Origin: Desulfomicrobium apsheronum
GTDB taxonomy: Bacteria; Desulfobacterota; Desulfovibrionia; Desulfovibrionales; Desulfomicrobiaceae
Reading direction: 5' to 3'
Assembly: GCF_900114115.1 (NCBI RefSeq)
Contig: NZ_FORX01000006.1
Coordinates: 62,001 to 126,000 of the forward strand
DNA length: 64,000 nt
Positions 17,017 through 28,197 of the stretch are shown here, in pieces. The notes below the pieces were generated by a model. The model was not told the DNA's origin. It was given only the letters and a program-made list of their open reading frames with translations, and made no database searches. The first letter of the stretch is position 1; every line of letters starts with the position of its first letter. The translations under genes and the position numbers were made by a program.

Positions 17017-17937
17017 TTAGGCGAAAGCCTTTTCGAACTTGGGCACTACGTCCTTTTTGCGGGACATGACCTTGGGCAGCCATGCCTTTCCGTCCACAGG
17101 CTTGACGCCGAAGGCCTTCTCGACCACGGCGGCGTCGTCGGAGGCGATCAGGATCTCGGAGCCTTCCTTCATGATGTCGGTCAGCAGCAGGAATATGGAG
17201 TGGTTGCCCTTCTCGGCCTTCAGTGCGGCGATGTCGGCGGCCAGGTCACCCTTGACGGCGTCGAGGATGGACAGGTCGACCACTTCCAGCTGGCCGATGC
17301 CAACCTTGGTGCCGTTCATGTTGAAGTCCTTGTAGTCGCGCAGAACCAGCTCGCGGGCCGGGGTGCCTTCAACGGCGGACTTGACCTTGAACATTTCCAT
17401 GCCCAGGGCGGCCAGGTCGGCGATACCGGCGATCTTGCCCAGTTCGGCGGCAGCTTCCTTGTCGGCCGGGGTGCAGGTCGGGGACTTGAAGATGACGGTG
17501 TCGCTCAGGATGGCGCAGAGCATGATGCCGGCGATGTTCTTGGGAACTTCGATGCCGTGGAACTTGTACATGGCGGTCAGGACGGTGGCGGTACAGCCAA
17601 CGGGCCAGATCCAGCATTCCAGGGGGCTGGAGGTGGTCAGATCACCCAGCTTGTGGTGATCGACGATGCCCAGGACTTCAGCCTGCTTGATGTCGTCAGG
17701 CAGCTGAGCCAGGTCGGAGGTGTCGACCAGAAAAACTTTTTCACCGGCATATTCGGTCTTCACGGCAGGAGCGGCAACGCCGAACTTGTCGAGGATGAAC
17801 TTGGTCTCGGGGGCCAGTTCGCCCTGGGCGGTCGGGGTGCAGGCTACGCCGAGCTTGCTCTTCAGGTCGGCCAGCGCGATGGCGCTGCAAACGGTATCGG
17901 AATCGGGATTCTTGTGACCAAAAACATAAACGGACAT
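17017..17937 (-). CDS. ppaC: Manganese-dependent inorganic pyrophosphatase (family II)
   Basis: The 306-residue DHH-family cytosolic enzyme hydrolyses pyrophosphate. In sulfate reducers this also pulls ATP sulfurylase forward during sulfate activation. Motifs are FGHKNPDSDTVCSAIALA near the N-terminus, DTSDLAQLPDD and the signature IVDHHKLGDL, plus C-terminal ASDDAAVVEKAFG. Length is that of classic PpaC without CBS domains. GGAGGA lies 6 bp upstream. It is 90 bp downstream of the PTS EIIC remnant and ends in a clear terminator. Confidence 0.96.
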   Translation of the reverse strand: MSVYVFGHKNPDSDTVCSAIALADLKSKLGVACTPTAQGELAPETKFILDKFGVAAPAVKTEYAGEKVFLVDTSDLAQLPDDIKQAEVLGIVDHHKLGDLTTSSPLECWIWPVGCTATVLTAMYKFHGIEVPKNIAGIMLCAILSDTVIFKSPTCTPADKEAAAELGKIAGIADLAALGMEMFKVKSAVEGTPARELVLRDYKDFNMNGTKVGIGQLEVVDLSILDAVKGDLAADIAALKAEKGNHSIFLLLTDIMKEGSEILIASDDAAVVEKAFGVKPVDGKAWLPKVMSRKKDVVPKFEKAFA

Positions 17938-18027
17938 GGTATTCCTCCTACAAGGGTTTATTGGCGAACAAAGACATTGTGCGAAATATCACAATTATTC
18001 GCGGCTGCCAAGAGAGAACATTGGAGG

Positions 18028-18707
18028 TCACAGGCCAAGGATGACGCCAAGGATCACGCTGACGGCGACCAAAGCGTAGGCCTTGCGTATACGCAGGGCG
18101 AGAATGGCACCGGCGCAGGCAGCGATCCAGAGCATGGTCCAGGTCGGTTGCGGGCCGCCTGAAATCCAGGGTTGAAGTGCTTTCAAACCGACCAGAAGGG
18201 GCACCAGGCAGAGCGCGAGGACCGAAAAATTGAGCAGCAGGATTTCGACCAGGGCCCTGCCGGTAAGCCGGTGCGGTGCGAAGGCGTTTATGTTGCCCTT
18301 GCGGTTCCAGGTCAAAAGTTGGTTGTAGCCGGCATTCTGCCGTGTGCGGTAGAGTTGTTCGATCCACGCTCCAAGGTAGGCCAGGGGCAGGGTCGCGATG
18401 ACGACAAGCACGGTGGTGCGCATGTCGGCATCCGGCAGGCAGGCCAGAATGGTCAGGGTGCCGATCAGGGAGAGAAGGGCCTGGGGCGGGATGTAGGTTC
18501 CGGCTGGAAACAGATCGAGCCAGAGCAGCTCGAAAAAAATGCCCGCGCTCAAGGCCGGCTGGAGTTTGAAGGTCAGTCCCGCCCAGAGCAGGGCGGCGAA
18601 AAGCGGACGATGAACAAAGCCGAGGTCAATGGCGACCCGGGTCAGGGACAGGAGGGCAAAAAAAAACTTCCTCCGGCCAGCAGGATGAGATCGTGAGTGT
18701 CGATCAT
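18028..18707 (-). pseudogene. PTS mannose-family EIIC, frameshifted in a 9-base homopolymer
   Basis: A full EIIC would start at the ATG at 18707 (MIDTHDLILLAGGSFF). In the sequence this frame ends after 21 codons, just past a run of nine Ts on the minus strand (18658-18666). With ten Ts it would read straight on through LLSLTRVAIDLGFVHRPLF to the end at 18028, giving 226 residues with several membrane spans. The shifted frame is open upstream but has no start codon, apart from a late TTG at 18552. EIIC is the membrane sugar channel of mannose-type PTS. The defect could be a real mutation, phase variation, corrected by transcriptional slippage, or a sequencing error. No EIID gene follows. Confidence 0.75.
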
Positions 18708-18732
18708 GCCGATTTGATTCGAGAAGTATTCA

Positions 18733-19197
18733 TCACAGGTTAATCTTGGTCGTTGCCGAAGGCACGCAGCGGAAATCGATCTCCACGCCGTGCTCCTTGA
18801 AATATTTCAGACAGGAGCGGTCTTCCGCTCCCAGGGCGATGTGTTCGCACACCTGCTCCTTGCCCGGTCCGTAATGCAGATTGCCGATGTTGACCAGGGA
18901 AAAGGACAGCCCGGCCATGTGCGCGGCCTTGGCATCGGCGCAGTCGGAAAAGAGGATCAGGACATGCTGATCCGGATCGTTCTTGCGTACGTTGCGCAGC
19001 ATCGAAGCGACCTCCGAGACTTGGCAGCACAAAAAGGAGATGCCGCTTGGCACTGCCAGGCTCATGATTTCCTGCCGCAATTCGTCGGCGGCGAGGTCGT
19101 CGTTGGCGACCAGCAGGGTCTTGGCCCTGATGTGCGGAAGCCAGGCCTCGATGATCTGGCCATGCACAAGGCGGTTGTCGATGCGGAACCAGATCAC
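18733..19197 (-). CDS. PTS mannose-family EIIB
   Basis: The 154-residue cytosolic phosphocarrier begins MIWFRIDNRLVHGQII, with phosphoacceptor His12 in the RxDxRLxHGQ signature of mannose/fructose/sorbose EIIB. It would take phosphate from the EIIA encoded just upstream and hand it to a sugar bound by EIIC/EIID. The gap from EIIA is only 2 bp. Its stop overlaps an ATG (TGATG) of a 9-codon frame that itself overlaps the EIIC ATG, suggesting coupling. Since EIIC is broken and EIID absent, a regulatory role is possible. Confidence 0.93.
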   Translation of the reverse strand: MIWFRIDNRLVHGQIIEAWLPHIRAKTLLVANDDLAADELRQEIMSLAVPSGISFLCCQVSEVASMLRNVRKNDPDQHVLILFSDCADAKAAHMAGLSFSLVNIGNLHYGPGKEQVCEHIALGAEDRSCLKYFKEHGVEIDFRCVPSATTKINL

Positions 19198-19199
19198 GG

Positions 19200-19610
19200 C
19201 TAAGCCTCGGTGATTTTGCGGGTCAATACTTCGCCGGCGACAACGATGCCTTGAATGGCCGCGTTCTTGGCGTCCTGGGCGAGTTTGGACAGATCCTGGG
19301 TGCGCATGCCCAGAACCCTGAGCAGCATGGGCAGGTTCGCCCCGGACAGGACGTCGACCTTGCCCGGCTGAAGCAGAGACAGGCTGATGTTGGACGGCGT
19401 GCCGCCGAACATGTCGGTCAGGATGATGACGCCGTCACCCGTTTCCATCTGCTTGACGGTGTACTTGAGGTCCGAAAGCAGGGCGCTCATTTCCACGGTT
19501 CCTTCCACGGCTATGTGGGCACACTGTTCCTGCGGCCCTAAAATCGTCTGGGCCGCTTCAAGCAGATATTTGCCAAACTGGCCATGGGTCACCACGATCA
19601 CTCCAACCAT
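19200..19610 (-). CDS. PTS mannose-family EIIA
   Basis: The 136-residue cytosolic phosphocarrier has VGVIVVTHGQFGKYLL with phosphoacceptor His9, and the DMFGGTPSN motif of EIIA-Man domains. It accepts phosphate from HPr. No ptsH or ptsI is seen in the window. It starts 12 bp after rapZ in the same operon. Confidence 0.94.
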   Translation of the reverse strand: MVGVIVVTHGQFGKYLLEAAQTILGPQEQCAHIAVEGTVEMSALLSDLKYTVKQMETGDGVIILTDMFGGTPSNISLSLLQPGKVDVLSGANLPMLLRVLGMRTQDLSKLAQDAKNAAIQGIVVAGEVLTRKITEA

Positions 19611-19622
19611 TACTCCTCCAGA

Positions 19623-20510
19623 TTATCCAAGACTGAAATGCCGATGTTCGACAGATACGTTGAAGCCCTGTTCGCCCAGATGTGCCAGAACGGCCTCGGT
19701 CACGGCCACGGACCTGTGGCGGCCGCCCGTGCATCCGAAAGCCATGGTCAGGCGGTAACGCCCTTCCAGCGCATAAAGCGGCAGGGTGAAATCAAGAAAT
19801 TCCAAAAGCCGACGCAGGTATTCGCGCCCGGGGTTGCTGTCCAGCACGTACCGGGCGATGGCTTCGTCTTTTCCGGACATGGGGCGCAGGGCCTCGTCGA
19901 AATAGGGGTTGGGCAGGAAGCGCAGGTCCGTAACCATGTCCGCCTCGGCCGGGGCCCCGTACTTGAAGCCAAAAGAGATGAGATGCACGCGCATGCCCTG
20001 GCTGCGGGAAGAGAGACTCTCCCACTTGTCCTGAATGACCCTTCTTAGATCGTGCACCGAATAATGCGACGTGTCGATGACCAGATCAGCCTGGGCGCGG
20101 ATGGGTTCCAGTATTTCCCGTTCCCGCTCCAGCGCCCCCTCCAGCCCCAAGTTGCCCGAGGCCAGGGGATGCGGACGGCGGGTGGTGGCGTATCTGCGCA
20201 GCAGGATCTGGTTGGAGGAATCCGTGAAGAGAATGGTCGGCCGCACGGAAAACTTCTGGACATCAAGCAGCACTTCCTTCCACTGACCCACAAAGTCGGG
20301 TTGGCGCAGATCCATGCCCATGGCCAGCCCGGGGTAGTCCTTGGCGGAGGAGTTGAAGAACAGTTCGATGAGCGCCGGAGCCATGCGCGCCGGAAGTCCG
20401 TCCACGCAGAAAAAGCCCATGTCTTCAAAGACCTTGAGCGCCGTGCTTTTGCCTGAACCGGACATGCCGGAGACAATGACCACGTTTTTCTGTTCAGGTT
20501 GAGGCTGCAT
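19623..20510 (-). CDS. rapZ: RNase adapter protein RapZ
   Basis: The 295-residue P-loop protein has Walker A GMSGSGKST at residues 15-23, DSSNQILLRRYATTRRPHPL, and the conserved C-terminal block FGCTGGRHRSVAVTEAV. In E. coli RapZ binds small RNAs and RNase E and senses glucosamine-6-phosphate to control its synthesis, and so the supply of LPS and murein precursors. Position between ptsN and PTS genes downstream of rpoN is the conserved order for this family. Confidence 0.95.
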   Translation of the reverse strand: MQPQPEQKNVVIVSGMSGSGKSTALKVFEDMGFFCVDGLPARMAPALIELFFNSSAKDYPGLAMGMDLRQPDFVGQWKEVLLDVQKFSVRPTILFTDSSNQILLRRYATTRRPHPLASGNLGLEGALEREREILEPIRAQADLVIDTSHYSVHDLRRVIQDKWESLSSRSQGMRVHLISFGFKYGAPAEADMVTDLRFLPNPYFDEALRPMSGKDEAIARYVLDSNPGREYLRRLLEFLDFTLPLYALEGRYRLTMAFGCTGGRHRSVAVTEAVLAHLGEQGFNVSVEHRHFSLG

Positions 20511-20534
20511 GGGGATACTCCGAATGCGTTCGTG

Positions 20535-20984
20535 CTAGACGGTCTGCAGCAGATGCCACAGTCCTTCCTGACCGGGGGAATTGGCAAAGGCCTGGCGGAA
20601 CGATCCGTCTTTGAGCAGGCGGGAAACCGTGGCCAGGAGTTTCAAATGCAGGCCAACCACGTTTGAAGGAGCCAGCACCGTGAAAAAGATGCTGGCCGGC
20701 TTGTGGTCCAGGCTGGCAAAATCCACGCCTTCGTGGCTGCGGCCGACAATGACCAGAACCTGATCGATGCTGTCCAGCTTGCCATGAGGGATGGCGATGC
20801 CGTCTCCGATGCCGGTGGTCCCGAGCATTTCCCGGTCCATGAGGACCTGGGTCACGCGCTTGGGGTCAAGATCGGGGTATTTGGTCGACAGCGTCGAAAC
20901 GAGTTCGGCCAGGACCTCGGTTTTGGTCCTGGCCGAGAGGTCGGAGATGATCAAATCCTTGTCCAGGTATTCAGCAAGCTTCAT
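20535..20984 (-). CDS. ptsN: Nitrogen-PTS EIIA (PtsN)
   Basis: The 149-residue EIIA of the fructose/nitrogen family has phosphoacceptor His67 in GIGDGIAIPHGK and the VLAPSNVVGLHLKLLATVSR block. It is a regulatory phosphoprotein (potassium, nitrogen and envelope responses in other proteobacteria), not a sugar transporter. It begins 3 bp after hpf, in the classic rpoN-hpf-ptsN-rapZ order. Confidence 0.95.
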   Translation of the reverse strand: MKLAEYLDKDLIISDLSARTKTEVLAELVSTLSTKYPDLDPKRVTQVLMDREMLGTTGIGDGIAIPHGKLDSIDQVLVIVGRSHEGVDFASLDHKPASIFFTVLAPSNVVGLHLKLLATVSRLLKDGSFRQAFANSPGQEGLWHLLQTV

Positions 20985-20987
20985 TCC

Positions 20988-21530
20988 CTATACCCCGGGG
21001 TCGATCAAACCGAAATCGCCGGTTTTGCGTCGGTAAATGACATTGATCCTTTCGCTTTCGGCGTTGAGGAATACGAGGAATTCGTTGTCCGAGCTTTCAA
21101 GCTGCAGCGCTGCTTCTTCAACGATCATGGGCTTGGGCGAGAAGTCATCGGTTTTTTGGATGACGGGCTTGCGCCTGGTGTCCGCGTCGTCGTCAAAACT
21201 CGCGGCGTCCATGCGGGGGCTGTCGCTGCCGCCCTTGCGTCGGCTCTTGTCCTTATCGCGGGTCTTGCGCATCTGGGCTTCAAGCTTGTCCCAGACGAGG
21301 TCGACGGTGGAGTACATGTCCTCGCTGTCTTCGCGGGCGGAGATATGCACGTTCTTTCCAGTCAGCACTATATCGGCGACATGCCGGAATTTCTCCACTT
21401 CGAGATTGACCTGCAGCTCAGCGTCGGGGGTGCCGGCCATGAATTTGGCGAGCTTGCCGAAGCGGTCCTTGGCGTATTTGCGCAGATGGTCGGAAGGATC
21501 GAAGTTTTTGAAATTGAAGGTAATCCTCAT
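20988..21530 (-). CDS. hpf: Ribosome hibernation promoting factor, long form
   Basis: The 180-residue protein has the N-terminal ribosome-binding domain (FKNFDPSDHLRKYAKDRFGK, HVADIVLTGKNVHISARE) and a C-terminal dimerisation domain (EFLVFLNAESERINVIYRRK). That is the long HPF type that joins ribosomes into 100S dimers in stationary phase. It sits directly after rpoN with a GGAGG site before the ATG. Confidence 0.95.
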   Translation of the reverse strand: MRITFNFKNFDPSDHLRKYAKDRFGKLAKFMAGTPDAELQVNLEVEKFRHVADIVLTGKNVHISAREDSEDMYSTVDLVWDKLEAQMRKTRDKDKSRRKGGSDSPRMDAASFDDDADTRRKPVIQKTDDFSPKPMIVEEAALQLESSDNEFLVFLNAESERINVIYRRKTGDFGLIDPGV

Positions 21531-21600
21531 GGAAGCCTCCTCGATTGTTGAGGGTCAGCCCTTTTTGCCGTCCGAAAGGGGCGGCCCAAAGGGCGGGATA

Positions 21601-23028
21601 TCAAAAAACCTGTTTTCGCTTTGATGAGGAATCGATCCCCAGCACCGCGCGATATTTGGCCACTGTTCGCCGGGCGATGTTCACATCCAGCCGTTCCTTC
21701 AGCACCGAAGCGATTTTTTCATCGCTGTAGGGGTGCTTCGGGTCTTCCTCGCTGACCATTTTCTTTATGATGGCCTTGACCGATTCGGATCCGACCTGGG
21801 TTCCATCATCCATTTCCAGCGCGGAATTGAAGAAAAATTTCAGTTCCATGATGCCGTGCGGGGTGGCCACGTATTTGTTCGTGGTGATCCGGCTGACCGT
21901 GGACTCGTGCATTTCGATGTCATCGGCTACATCCTTGAGGATGAGCGGTTTGAGCTTGGTCACCCCGTGTTCAAAAAAGCCCCGCTGAAACCTGACAATG
22001 CTTTCAACCACTTTATATAATGTTCTTTGCCTTTGGTGCAAGCTCTTCATGAGCCACATGGCGGAGCGCATCTTGTCGTGCAGATATTCACGGTCCGGGC
22101 CTTTGACGGCCAGGTGCATGTCGTCCATGTAGTACGGGCTGAGCTGCAACTTGGGCAGGCCGTCGTCGTTCATGACGATGACGAAATCCCCTTCGTATTC
22201 GTACACGAAAACATCCGGGCTGACATATATGGTGCTCTCGCTGCCGTAACTGGCGCCCGGCATGGGGTCCAGGGACTGGATTATGTCCAGATAGGCCTTG
22301 AGATCCTCCATCTGGATCTTGAACTTGCGCAGGAGCGGTTTGTAGCGGCGCTTTTCGATGTCTTCGAGATGTTCCCCCACCAGGGAGATCAGGATGGGAT
22401 CGTCCTGGCCCAGCATTTCCAGCTGGATGAGCAGGCATTCCCGAGGAGAGCGCGCGGCCACGCCCACGGGATCGAAGCGCTGCAGACGATGCAGCATGGA
22501 CTCCACCAGGGCCAGGGGAGAGAGCGTCTCGGAGGCGATGTCCTCGGCGGTGCTCATCAGGTAGCCCTGGGAATCGAGGTTGCCGATGATGGCCTCGCCG
22601 ATCATCTCCTCTTCTTCGGTGATGTTGGACAGACAGAGCTGCCACAGCAGATGACCATCCAGGGAAGGCTTGCCCGAGAGCCTGGCCTCGTAGGACATCA
22701 TCTCCTCAAGGGCCTCGGTCTCCTTGAACTGCACTTGCTTGGCGGTGCTTGAAAAATCGCCGAGGTAGTTTTCCCAGTCCGCGTTGCGCATCAGCTCCGC
22801 GTCTTCGTAGGAAGTTTCCGGGCGTGTTTCTGCCGGAGCCTGGATTTCGTGCTCTTCTGAAATTTCCTTGACCCCCTCCTCAAGCATGGGGTTCTCAAGC
22901 AACTCCTGCTGAACGGCTTCGAGAAGCTCGAATCTGGAGAGCTGAAGCAGCTTGATGGCCTGCTGCAGCTGCGGTGTCATGACCAGCTGCTGCGTCAGCT
23001 TGAGGTTTTGTCGGAGTTCAAGGCCCAT
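21601..23028 (-). CDS. rpoN: RNA polymerase sigma-54 factor
   Basis: The 475-residue protein starts with the Gln/Leu-rich Region I (QNLKLTQQLVMTPQLQQAIK), has an acidic Region II, a core-binding and HTH region (HESTVSRITTNKYVATPHGI), and ends with the RpoN box ARRTVAKYR, which contacts the -24 promoter element. It drives promoters that need an AAA+ activator. A matching promoter is seen upstream of the polysaccharide gene at 6.2 kb. It follows lptB by 106 bp. Confidence 0.97.
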   Translation of the reverse strand: MGLELRQNLKLTQQLVMTPQLQQAIKLLQLSRFELLEAVQQELLENPMLEEGVKEISEEHEIQAPAETRPETSYEDAELMRNADWENYLGDFSSTAKQVQFKETEALEEMMSYEARLSGKPSLDGHLLWQLCLSNITEEEEMIGEAIIGNLDSQGYLMSTAEDIASETLSPLALVESMLHRLQRFDPVGVAARSPRECLLIQLEMLGQDDPILISLVGEHLEDIEKRRYKPLLRKFKIQMEDLKAYLDIIQSLDPMPGASYGSESTIYVSPDVFVYEYEGDFVIVMNDDGLPKLQLSPYYMDDMHLAVKGPDREYLHDKMRSAMWLMKSLHQRQRTLYKVVESIVRFQRGFFEHGVTKLKPLILKDVADDIEMHESTVSRITTNKYVATPHGIMELKFFFNSALEMDDGTQVGSESVKAIIKKMVSEEDPKHPYSDEKIASVLKERLDVNIARRTVAKYRAVLGIDSSSKRKQVF

Positions 23029-23134
23029 AATTGATTTGGTTTCACCGTGTCAGAGGATTGCAGGCTAAAAAACTACCCAGTAACGAATCTGCCATAAAGC
23101 TTAGGTCCTGGCAATCCTTGGAAAATCGTGTCCG

Positions 23135-23857
23135 CTAGAGGCTGAATCCTTCACCGAGGTAAACCTTGCGCGCACCCGGGTCGGCGACGATCTCTTCCGG
23201 GCTGCCGTTCAGGATGATGCGGCCGTCGTGGACAAGGTACGCACGGTCGCAGATCTGGAGCGTTTCGCGAACATTGTGGTCGGAGATGAGCACGCCGATG
23301 TTCTTGTCGCGAAGGTCCCGGATGATGGCCTGGATGTCGTCCACGGCCAGGGGATCGATGCCGGCGAAGGGTTCGTCCAGGAGGATGAATTTTGGATTCT
23401 GGATCAGGGCGCGGGCAATTTCCAGCCTGCGGCGTTCTCCGCCGGACAGAAAGGCGGCCAGCTGTCCTTCAAGGCGGGTGATCCCCAGTTCATCGAGCAG
23501 CCTGTCCGCCGTGTGCTTTTGCTCGTCGCGTGAGAATCCCGAATATTCGAGAATCAGTTGCAGGTTCTGACGCACGGTCAGTTTGCGAAAGATTGAGCTT
23601 TCCTGCGGCAGGTAGCTCATGCCCGCGCGGGCCCTTTTGTGCAGGGGCCAGCGGGTTATGTCCTGGCCGTCCAGGAGGACCTGTCCCCGCGTGGGCCGCA
23701 CGATGCCCGCGAGCATGTAGAAGGTGGTCGTCTTGCCTGCCCCGTTGGGCCCCAGGACGCCAACCACTTCGCCCTGGCTCACGTCAAGCTCGATGTCGTG
23801 CACGACATCCCTGGCTCCGTAACGCTTGGCCAGATTCTGACCGGTCAGGGTGGTCAC
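23135..23857 (-). CDS. lptB: LPS export ABC transporter ATPase LptB
   Basis: The 240-residue ABC ATPase has Walker A GPNGAGKTTTFYML, signature LSGGERRRLEIARAL, Walker B FILLDEPFAGIDP and the His switch in LISDHNVRETL. It powers extraction of LPS from the inner membrane with LptFG (not in the window) and LptC. It overlaps lptA by 4 bp. Confidence 0.97.
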   Translation of the reverse strand: MTTLTGQNLAKRYGARDVVHDIELDVSQGEVVGVLGPNGAGKTTTFYMLAGIVRPTRGQVLLDGQDITRWPLHKRARAGMSYLPQESSIFRKLTVRQNLQLILEYSGFSRDEQKHTADRLLDELGITRLEGQLAAFLSGGERRRLEIARALIQNPKFILLDEPFAGIDPLAVDDIQAIIRDLRDKNIGVLISDHNVRETLQICDRAYLVHDGRIILNGSPEEIVADPGARKVYLGEGFSL

Positions 23858-24366
23858 TGCCCAAGCCCCTGGTTGCCGGCGGGAGTGTTGAAGATGGCCT
23901 CGACCCGTCCCTTGCCGCCCAGGACCTCGCTGCGGTTTTCCTTGATGTAGAGCTTTATGACCTCGCCTTGGATCTTGTTGGCGCCTTCCATGAGCATGGG
24001 GCTGTCTTCCATGGTCAGTAGGTCCTTGTCGGCTTCGTAGGTGGCCTTTCCGCAGGTGCCGGTGCGGCCCTTGTCCGCTTTTATGCGCACGTTGCCCTTG
24101 GCGATGATTTTCTTGATGGCTCCCTGCTCGTCAGGCACGCTCTGGGTGGCGTTCTTGGCGCCATCCTTTTTTTCCAGCAGCACGGTCAGCGTGTCGGACC
24201 AGAGCTGGATGTCCTGACGAATGACATACACGGAGCCGGTGAAAATCACTTGGTCCCCTTTCTGGGTGTAGGTCATGGTGTCGGAAGTGATCTTGACCGG
24301 GACGGTCTCGGCCGCCCAGAGAGGCGTCGCACAGGCGAGGAAGAGAAGAATTATGAGTGAACGCAT
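23854..24366 (-). CDS. lptA: LPS transport periplasmic protein LptA
   Basis: The 170-residue OstA-like protein has an N-terminal signal peptide (MRSLIILLFLACATPLWA, cut before AET). The beta-jellyroll segments include ITSDTMTYTQKGDQVIFTG and KATYEADKDLLTMEDSPML. It forms the periplasmic bridge that carries LPS to the outer membrane. It lies between lptC and lptB. Confidence 0.93.
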   Translation of the reverse strand: MRSLIILLFLACATPLWAAETVPVKITSDTMTYTQKGDQVIFTGSVYVIRQDIQLWSDTLTVLLEKKDGAKNATQSVPDEQGAIKKIIAKGNVRIKADKGRTGTCGKATYEADKDLLTMEDSPMLMEGANKIQGEVIKLYIKENRSEVLGGKGRVEAIFNTPAGNQGLGQ

Positions 24367-24381
24367 TTGGTAACCCGCTTG

Positions 24382-24918
24382 TCAGTTCATGATGACCTGG
24401 ACGTTGCCTTGGGCCAGGAAGTCCCCTGTGTCCAGAAAATATGTCAGGGTGTCCGAGCGGCCCTGCATGGATTCGCCAGTCAGTTCAACCGTGCCGCCGA
24501 GCACGAGTGTGCGGTTTTGTCCTGTGTAGTCAAGGGTCTCGGAGCGCATCTCGTATTGGCCCTGGGTGCCGTTGACCCCATCCCACATTCTGGCCCGGTC
24601 CTCTTTTTGCCAGACCTGCCCCCTGGGCGCCCGAACTTCGATGGGTTCCCCGCCTTCTTCGCCCCAATAGACGATGATCGGGGCGGCGAGCGTCAGTTCA
24701 TCGCCGTTTTCGGAGTAGTCGGCGCCGGTGGCGCTCAGGTTCCAGAGCTTCTTGCCGTCCTTGCCCTGGCTCAGGTTTACGCCTTTGAGGCTCAGGTCCA
24801 CATCCAGATTCCGGATCGACGGATTGTCCAGACGCTCGGGCCAGAGCAGGCGTTTGCCGAGCATCGCGATTCCGGCCAGAACGACAAGGGCCAAAAGCCC
24901 GACCAACAGTCGCTTCAT
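24382..24918 (-). CDS. lptC: LPS export protein LptC
   Basis: The 178-residue bitopic protein has one N-terminal membrane helix (LLVGLLALVVLAGIAMLG) and a periplasmic OstA-type fold (LNLSQGKDGKK-like start VNLSQGKDGKKLWNLSATGA). It accepts LPS from LptBFG and passes it to LptA. The ATG at 24918 overlaps the kdsC stop (ATGA) and gives a normal LptC start; a frame 7 codons longer exists but adds only linker residues. Confidence 0.92.
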   Translation of the reverse strand: MKRLLVGLLALVVLAGIAMLGKRLLWPERLDNPSIRNLDVDLSLKGVNLSQGKDGKKLWNLSATGADYSENGDELTLAAPIIVYWGEEGGEPIEVRAPRGQVWQKEDRARMWDGVNGTQGQYEMRSETLDYTGQNRTLVLGGTVELTGESMQGRSDTLTYFLDTGDFLAQGNVQVIMN

Positions 24919-25439
24919 TCCCGGACCCAGTCCTGCCAAAGGGCTTCGAGTTTGCCCTGGGCGCGCAGGATGAAATCTATGGCTTCGCGCACGGCACCCT
25001 GGCCTCCCATGGATCTGGTGGTCCAGGCCGCGAGTTTCAATATCTCGGGGCGGGCGTTGGGGACGGCGATGGGCAGCCCGACCAGGGACATAGGCGCCGC
25101 ATCGACCCAGTCGTCACCGACATAGGCCATCTGCGCCAAGGGGATGCCCGTCTCTTCGGAAATCCGGCGCAGGATCGGGGCCTTGCGGTGATGGCCGGGA
25201 TAGTAATGGCTGATGCCAAGCTCCGTGACCCGCCTGCGCACTGCCGGGGAATCAAGGCCGGTGATGACCGCGAATTCGATGCCGGCCTGCGGGGCCATCT
25301 TGATGGCCAGTCCGTCCTGGACGTTGAAGCGTTTCATCACGCAGCCTGATTCGTCATAATAGAGGCCGCCGTCGGTGAGCACCCCGTCCACGTCCAGGAT
25401 GATCAGACGCACGTCCCGGGCGAGGAGTTCAGCATTCAT
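24915..25439 (-). CDS. kdsC: Kdo-8-phosphate phosphatase
   Basis: The 174-residue HAD-family phosphatase removes the phosphate from Kdo-8-P. Catalytic motif I is [14 protein letters not shown], followed by [13 protein letters not shown] and the metal site [12 protein letters not shown]. It is a cap-less C0 HAD enzyme as usual for KdsC. It overlaps kdsA by 11 bp and lptC by 4 bp. Confidence 0.95.
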   Translation of the reverse strand: MNAELLARDVRLIILDVDGVLTDGGLYYDESGCVMKRFNVQDGLAIKMAPQAGIEFAVITGLDSPAVRRRVTELGISHYYPGHHRKAPILRRISEETGIPLAQMAYVGDDWVDAAPMSLVGLPIAVPNARPEILKLAAWTTRSMGGQGAVREAIDFILRAQGKLEALWQDWVRE

Positions 25440-26235
25440 TTGGGATGCTCCAGATGGCCGCCAGCTCCGAGAGAAGGGTGCGTGCCTTGGCCAGGGGCCA
25501 GGAATTGGGGCCGTCGCAGAGGGCCTTGTCCGGGTCCGGATGGATCTCCATGAAGAGGCCCTGGCAGCCGCAGGCCACGGCAGCCCGGGCCAGCGGCGGC
25601 ACGAACTCGCGCTGGCCGCCGGAGGACGTGCCCTGTCCGCCGGGCAGTTGCACGGAGTGGGTGGCGTCGAAGATCACGGGGCAGCCGAACTGCTTCATGA
25701 TGACCAGGGAGCGAAAATCCACGACCAGATTGTTGTAGCCGAACATGGATCCGCGCTCGGTCAGCCAGATGCGCTCGAATCCTTCGGAGCGGATTTTTTC
25801 CACCGGTCCCTGCATGTCCCAGGGTGCCATGAACTGTCCTTTCTTGATGTTCACGATGCGCTCGGTGCGCGCGGCGGCGAGCAGCAGATCGGTCTGGCGG
25901 CAAAGGAAGGCAGGAATCTGAAGCACGTCGGCCACCTCGGCCACCAGGGATGCCTGGCGCGGCTCGTGGATGTCCGTGATCACGGGCAGCCCGGTGCGGC
26001 TCTTGATCTGGGCCAGCCAATCGAGCCCCATGTCCAGCCCTGGTCCGCGGAAGCTCGCTCCGGCCGTGCGGTTGGCCTTGTCATAGGAACTCTTGAAGAT
26101 GAGCGGCAGATTCAGATCGCGCGCGATGGCCTGCAATTCGACGGCCACGGTCATGGCCATGTCCAGGCTTTCGAGCACGCAGGGTCCGGCGATGAGAAAG
26201 GGGCGGCCGGCGACCAGGGTGGAGCAGTCAATCAT
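25429..26235 (-). CDS. kdsA: Kdo-8-phosphate synthase
   Basis: The 268-residue TIM-barrel aldolase condenses phosphoenolpyruvate with arabinose-5-phosphate. Signature segments are [24 protein letters not shown], and [14 protein letters not shown]. An Asn rather than Cys at the metal position would mark the non-metal class; the segment here begins IAGPCV with Cys, so a metal-dependent form is likely. It lies 4 bp after pyrG. Confidence 0.95.
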   Translation of the reverse strand: MIDCSTLVAGRPFLIAGPCVLESLDMAMTVAVELQAIARDLNLPLIFKSSYDKANRTAGASFRGPGLDMGLDWLAQIKSRTGLPVITDIHEPRQASLVAEVADVLQIPAFLCRQTDLLLAAARTERIVNIKKGQFMAPWDMQGPVEKIRSEGFERIWLTERGSMFGYNNLVVDFRSLVIMKQFGCPVIFDATHSVQLPGGQGTSSGGQREFVPPLARAAVACGCQGLFMEIHPDPDKALCDGPNSWPLAKARTLLSELAAIWSIPNEC

Positions 26236-26239
26236 GTTG

Positions 26240-28197
<1,958 letters not shown>

